From Streptomyces sp. BA2 (GTDB lineage: Bacteria; Actinomycetota; Actinomycetes; Streptomycetales; Streptomycetaceae): a DNA stretch of 64,000 bases. Below, in pieces: positions 61,175-64,000 of the stretch. The first letter of the stretch is position 1. The number at the start of each line of letters is the position of its first letter. The notes under the pieces were generated by a model. It was not told the origin of the DNA, ran no database searches, and was given only the letters and a program-made list of their open reading frames with translations. The position numbers and the translations under genes were made by a program. Location: contig NZ_WSRO01000002.1 in NCBI RefSeq assembly GCF_009769735.1, forward strand, positions 5,220,001-5,284,000, written 5' to 3'.

Positions 61175-62134
61175 ATGAGACTCGGTGTCCTCGACGTAGG
61201 TTCGAACACGGTGCATCTGCTGGTGGTGGACGCCCACCCCGGCGCGCGCCCGCTGCCCGCGTATTCGCACAAGGCGGACCTGCGCCTCGCCCAACTCCTC
61301 GACGAGGCCGGGGCGATCGGCCCCGAAGGTGTCGACCGCCTGGTCGGCACCGTCCGTGACGCGATGGAGGCCGCCGAGGACAAGGGTGTGGAGGATCTGC
61401 TGCCGTTCGCGACCTCCGCCGTACGCGAGGCCAGCAACGCCGATCAGGTCCTCGCCCGCGTCAGGGAGGAGACCGGCGTCGATCTCCAGGTCCTCACCGG
61501 AGCCGAGGAGGCCCGCCTCACCTTCCTCGCGGCCCGCCGCTGGTTCGGCTGGTCGGCGGGAAAGCTCCTGGTCATCGACATCGGCGGCGGCTCGCTGGAG
61601 ATCGCGTACGGCATCGACGAGGAACCCGACGCCGCCGTCAGCCTGCCGCTCGGCGCCGGCCGTCTGACGTCCGCGTGGTTCCGCCAGGACCCGCCGGACC
61701 CCGGCGACGTGAAGGCGCTGCGGCGGCACGCGCGTGCCCAGATCGCGCGCACGGTGGGGGAGTTCAGCCGTTTCGGGGCCCCCGATCACGTCGTGGCGAC
61801 GTCGAAGACGTTCAAGCAGCTGGCCAGGCTCGCGGGCGCCGCGCGCTCCGCCGAGGGCCTCTACGTCCAGCGTGAGCTGAAGCGGAAGTCCCTGGAGGAC
61901 TGGGTCCCGCAGCTGGCCGCGATGACGACGGCCGAGCGCTCCGAGCTGCCCGGAGTCTCCGAGGGCCGGGCCGGCCAACTGCTCGCGGGGGCGCTCGTCG
62001 CCGAGGGCGCGATGGATCTCTTCGGGGTCGAGACGCTGGAGATCTGCCCGTGGGCGCTGCGCGAGGGCGTGATCCTGCGCCGGCTCGACCACCTTCCTGC
62101 GACCCAGGTCACCGCCACCGACGACGGTGCGTAG
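61175..62134 (+). CDS. Ppx/GppA-family exopolyphosphatase or pppGpp phosphohydrolase
   Basis: A 319-residue ASKHA-fold phosphatase. Phosphate 1 motif [14 protein letters not shown] (5-18), the middle segment [12 protein letters not shown], phosphate 2 motif [10 protein letters not shown] (about 133-142), and [11 protein letters not shown] near 209 are intact. Short Ppx/GppA proteins hydrolyse polyphosphate or (p)ppGpp. Which one is active here is not clear. It starts without a Shine-Dalgarno. Confidence 0.85.
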   Translation: MRLGVLDVGSNTVHLLVVDAHPGARPLPAYSHKADLRLAQLLDEAGAIGPEGVDRLVGTVRDAMEAAEDKGVEDLLPFATSAVREASNADQVLARVREETGVDLQVLTGAEEARLTFLAARRWFGWSAGKLLVIDIGGGSLEIAYGIDEEPDAAVSLPLGAGRLTSAWFRQDPPDPGDVKALRRHARAQIARTVGEFSRFGAPDHVVATSKTFKQLARLAGAARSAEGLYVQRELKRKSLEDWVPQLAAMTTAERSELPGVSEGRAGQLLAGALVAEGAMDLFGVETLEICPWALREGVILRRLDHLPATQVTATDDGA

Positions 62135-62219
62135 ACGTACGTCACACACGGCCCGGGTGTGCGGGAGACCACCCGGACCACCTCCCCCGCGCCCAGGCGT
62201 GGCCCGTACGCTGTCCCTC

Positions 62220-63044
62220 GTGGCAGAACCAGTGGTGCGCATCCCGGATGCGAAGGTCGCCCTGTCGACGGCCTCGGTCTATCCGGAGTCGACGGCGACG
62301 GCCTTCGAGATCGCCGCGCGCCTCGGCTACGACGGCGTCGAGGTCATGGTCTGGACGGATCCCGTCAGTCAGGACATCGAAGCCCTGCGCAGACTCAGCG
62401 ACTACCACCAGATCCCGATCCTCGCCGTGCACGCGCCATGTCTCCTGATCACACAGCGCGTGTGGTCCACGGACCCCTGGGTGAAGCTCCAGCGCGCGCA
62501 GGCCGCCGCCGAGAAGCTGGGCGCGTCGACGGTTGTCGTGCACCCGCCCTTCCGCTGGCAGCGCGGGTACGCGAACGCCTTCGTCGACGGAATCTGGCGG
62601 ATGGCGAATGAGACGGACGTCCGGTTCGCCGTCGAGAACATGTACCCGTGGCGCTACCGCGACCGCGAGATGCTCGCCTACGCCCCCGACTGGGACGTCA
62701 CCAAGGACGACTACCGCCACTTCACGGTCGACCTCAGCCACACCGCGACCGCCCGCACGGACGCGATGCAGATGATCGACCGCATGGGCGACCGCCTCGG
62801 CCACGTCCACCTCGCCGACGGCAAGGGCTCCGCCAAGGACGAGCACCTGGTGCCCGGCCGCGGCACGCAGCCGTGCGCCGAACTCCTGGAGCGCCTCGCG
62901 ACGAGCGGCTTCGACGGGCACGTCGTCATCGAGGTCAATACGCGCCGCGCGATGTCCAGCGCCGAACGCGAGGCCGACCTCGCCGAGGCCCTCGCCTACA
63001 CCCGGCTGCATCTGGCGTCCGCGGTGAAGGTGCCCCGCTCGTGA
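62220..63044 (+). CDS. sugar phosphate isomerase/epimerase-like TIM-barrel protein
   Basis: A 274-residue xylose-isomerase-like TIM barrel. Glu and His metal ligands are seen in [29 protein letters not shown], and [15 protein letters not shown]. It resembles endonuclease IV/IolE-type proteins; substrate unknown. It overlaps the TetR gene by four bases (GTGA), so they are co-translated. GTG 62220 starts [15 protein letters not shown]; the longer frame is less likely. Confidence 0.82.
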   Translation: MAEPVVRIPDAKVALSTASVYPESTATAFEIAARLGYDGVEVMVWTDPVSQDIEALRRLSDYHQIPILAVHAPCLLITQRVWSTDPWVKLQRAQAAAEKLGASTVVVHPPFRWQRGYANAFVDGIWRMANETDVRFAVENMYPWRYRDREMLAYAPDWDVTKDDYRHFTVDLSHTATARTDAMQMIDRMGDRLGHVHLADGKGSAKDEHLVPGRGTQPCAELLERLATSGFDGHVVIEVNTRRAMSSAEREADLAEALAYTRLHLASAVKVPRS

Positions 63045-63670
63045 CGGCTCCGGCGGCGGGCGGCACGGCTCCGCGCCGCAGGGGACGTCCTTCTCGTACG
63101 CAGTCCGCCGAGGGCCCGGCGATGCGGGACCGCATCCTGGAGGCCGCCCGCACCGAGTTCTCCGCACGCGGGTACGAGAAGACGTCCGTGCGCGGGATCG
63201 CCAAGGCCGCCGGGGTGGACTCGGCGCTCGTGCACCACTACTTCGGTACGAAGGAGCAGGTCTTCGCCTCGGCGATCGAGGAGGCCTTCGCGCCTGCGCT
63301 CGAAGCGCCCGCCGCGATCGAGGACGGCCCGCTCGACGGCGTCGGCGAGCGCCTGACCCGCTTCATCTTCGGCGTCTGGGAGAACCCCGCGACCCGCGTA
63401 CCGCTCCTCGCGATCGTGCGCTCCGCGGTGAACAACGACACGGCGGCTGCCGTCTTCCGCCGCCTCATCGCGACGCAGCTGCTCGGCAGAGTGGCACGGC
63501 AGCTCGACCAGCCGGACGCGGAGCTGCGGGCGGAACTGGCGGCCGCGCAGCTGGTGGGCACGGCGATGCTGCGGTACGTGATCCAGGTGGAGCCGCTGGC
63601 GTCGGCGGACCCGGAGGCGATCATCGCGCGGATCGCACCGGTGGTGCAGGGGCATCTGACGGGCCCCTGA
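63041..63670 (+). CDS. TetR-family transcriptional regulator
   Basis: A 209-residue regulator. A basic leader ([11 protein letters not shown]) precedes the HTH (about residues 28-75: [20 protein letters not shown] then [20 protein letters not shown]). The C-terminal ligand domain resembles the TetR_C type of proteins annotated near multidrug genes. It is translated from a GTG that overlaps the isomerase-like stop. ilvD starts 148 bases downstream. Confidence 0.9.
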   Translation: MTAPAAGGTAPRRRGRPSRTQSAEGPAMRDRILEAARTEFSARGYEKTSVRGIAKAAGVDSALVHHYFGTKEQVFASAIEEAFAPALEAPAAIEDGPLDGVGERLTRFIFGVWENPATRVPLLAIVRSAVNNDTAAAVFRRLIATQLLGRVARQLDQPDAELRAELAAAQLVGTAMLRYVIQVEPLASADPEAIIARIAPVVQGHLTGP

Positions 63671-63710
63671 GCGGAGCCCCTTCTTGGGGCTCTTGGGGCC
63701 CGCTCACCGA

Positions 63711-63742
63711 GACAGCTGTCCCGCCATCCGGACAGCCTGTCC
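63711..63742. promoter_or_regulatory. two tandem dyads, candidate operator for ilvD
   Basis: GACAGCTGTC (63711-63720) is a perfect palindrome and GGACAG-C-CTGTCC (63730-63742) is an inverted repeat with the same GACAG arms. The centres are about 20 bases apart, two helical turns, which fits cooperative binding of two dimers. They lie 78-110 bases before the ilvD start and may be read by the TetR protein just upstream. Confidence 0.5.
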
Positions 63743-63765
63743 AGATCGTGGAGCGTCGGCGTACG

Positions 63766-63781
63766 CTCGACAACAGTCGAG
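63766..63781 (+). promoter_or_regulatory. small inverted repeat in the ilvD leader
   Basis: CTCGAC and GTCGAG around AACA form a six-base hairpin 38 bases before the ilvD start. It could be a regulator site or a leader hairpin. Confidence 0.35.
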
Positions 63782-63818
63782 TCACATGTCTCTGAGATCC
63801 CTGAAGGAGCGAGCGACG

Positions 63819-64000
63819 ATGCCCGAGCTCAGGTCCCGCACAGTCACCCACGGCCGCAACATGGCGGGCGCACGCGCCCTTATGCGTGCCTCCGGTGTAC
63901 CCGGCGCGGACATCGGGCGGAAGCCGATCATCGCCGTCGCCAACTCCTTCACCGAGTTCGTGCCCGGCCACACCCACCTGCAGCCGGTCGGCCGGATCGT
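63819..64000 (+). CDS. ilvD: dihydroxy-acid dehydratase (partial, 3' end outside window)
   Basis: Only the first 60 codons are in the window: [20 protein letters not shown], then [20 protein letters not shown], which matches the N-terminal region of IlvD, the [Fe-S] enzyme that makes branched-chain 2-keto acids. A clear GAAGGAG lies six to ten bases before ATG 63819. The cluster cysteines lie beyond the edge. Confidence 0.9.
   Translation, partial: MPELRSRTVTHGRNMAGARALMRASGVPGADIGRKPIIAVANSFTEFVPGHTHLQPVGRI

Overview
The window is high-GC actinobacterial chromosome, almost certainly from a Streptomyces. Support comes from frequent GTG starts, many 4-base ATGA/GTGA gene overlaps, very high GC at third codon positions, and genus hallmarks: a complete sigE-cseA-cseB-cseC envelope-stress operon, nuoD2, lsr2, clpC, disA, class-E sortase-type LAXTG motifs, lipoproteins and apparently leaderless genes. 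Species cannot be fixed from sequence alone. No tRNA, rRNA, CRISPR array, prophage or transposase was found. Starts were chosen by conserved N-termini, Shine-Dalgarno (SD) spacing and overlaps, not by measurement.

Layout. 0-2.1 kb (minus): folate genes folP, an NTF2-like gene, folB and folK (cut by the window edge). 2.1-5.3 kb: a lysyltransferase-type (DUF2156/MprF-like) membrane protein diverging from a membrane-anchored alpha/beta hydrolase. 5.3-9.05 kb: an OpuC/ProU-type compatible-solute ABC transporter whose ATPase is divergent from its two permeases and binding lipoprotein. 9.2-12.2 kb: a coiled-coil membrane protein and a pair of bacterial PH-domain membrane proteins. 12.2-14.4 kb: nuoD2 facing a MidA/NDUFAF7-type methyltransferase. 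14.5-17.6 kb: a NarL-type two-component pair and an ArsR-type regulator. 17.8-19.2 kb: a small conserved gene and a threonine aldolase-like enzyme. 19.4-24.8 kb: a tightly packed cofactor operon (DUF2520, panC, nadB, nadC, coaX) for CoA and NAD. 24.9-28.5 kb: small surface or membrane proteins, a BlaI-type repressor, an N-acetyltransferase of the NAGS type, and lsr2. 28.9-31.5 kb: clpC with a strong terminator.

31.6-42.4 kb is the accessory-looking part. Three large paralogous NACHT (STAND/NLR-like) NTPases lie on the minus strand, sharing an N-terminal helical region, an intact NACHT core and divergent C-termini (one with a leucine-rich-repeat-like extension). A PPOX/F420-type oxidoreductase, a DUF1062 protein and a DUF4232 lipoprotein sit between the second and third. 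NACHT proteins of this architecture are related to bacterial anti-phage sensors, so this is the best candidate for an interesting, poorly described system in the window.

42.9-49.6 kb: an M23 peptidase, a TetR/MFS efflux pair with a repeat-rich operator region, and the sigE-cseABC operon. 49.8-55.5 kb: mutY, a repeat-filled 0.94-kb gap, a two-component pair whose kinase lacks the second dimerisation helix, a PAP2 phosphatase and a secreted or membrane protein. 55.6-58.2 kb: disA and radA (c-di-AMP synthesis and recombination). 58.4-64 kb: a sigma-like/transmembrane/BACON fusion, a Cys-rich protein, a Ppx/GppA phosphatase, a sugar-phosphate isomerase-like protein, a TetR regulator, and the start of ilvD, cut by the right edge.
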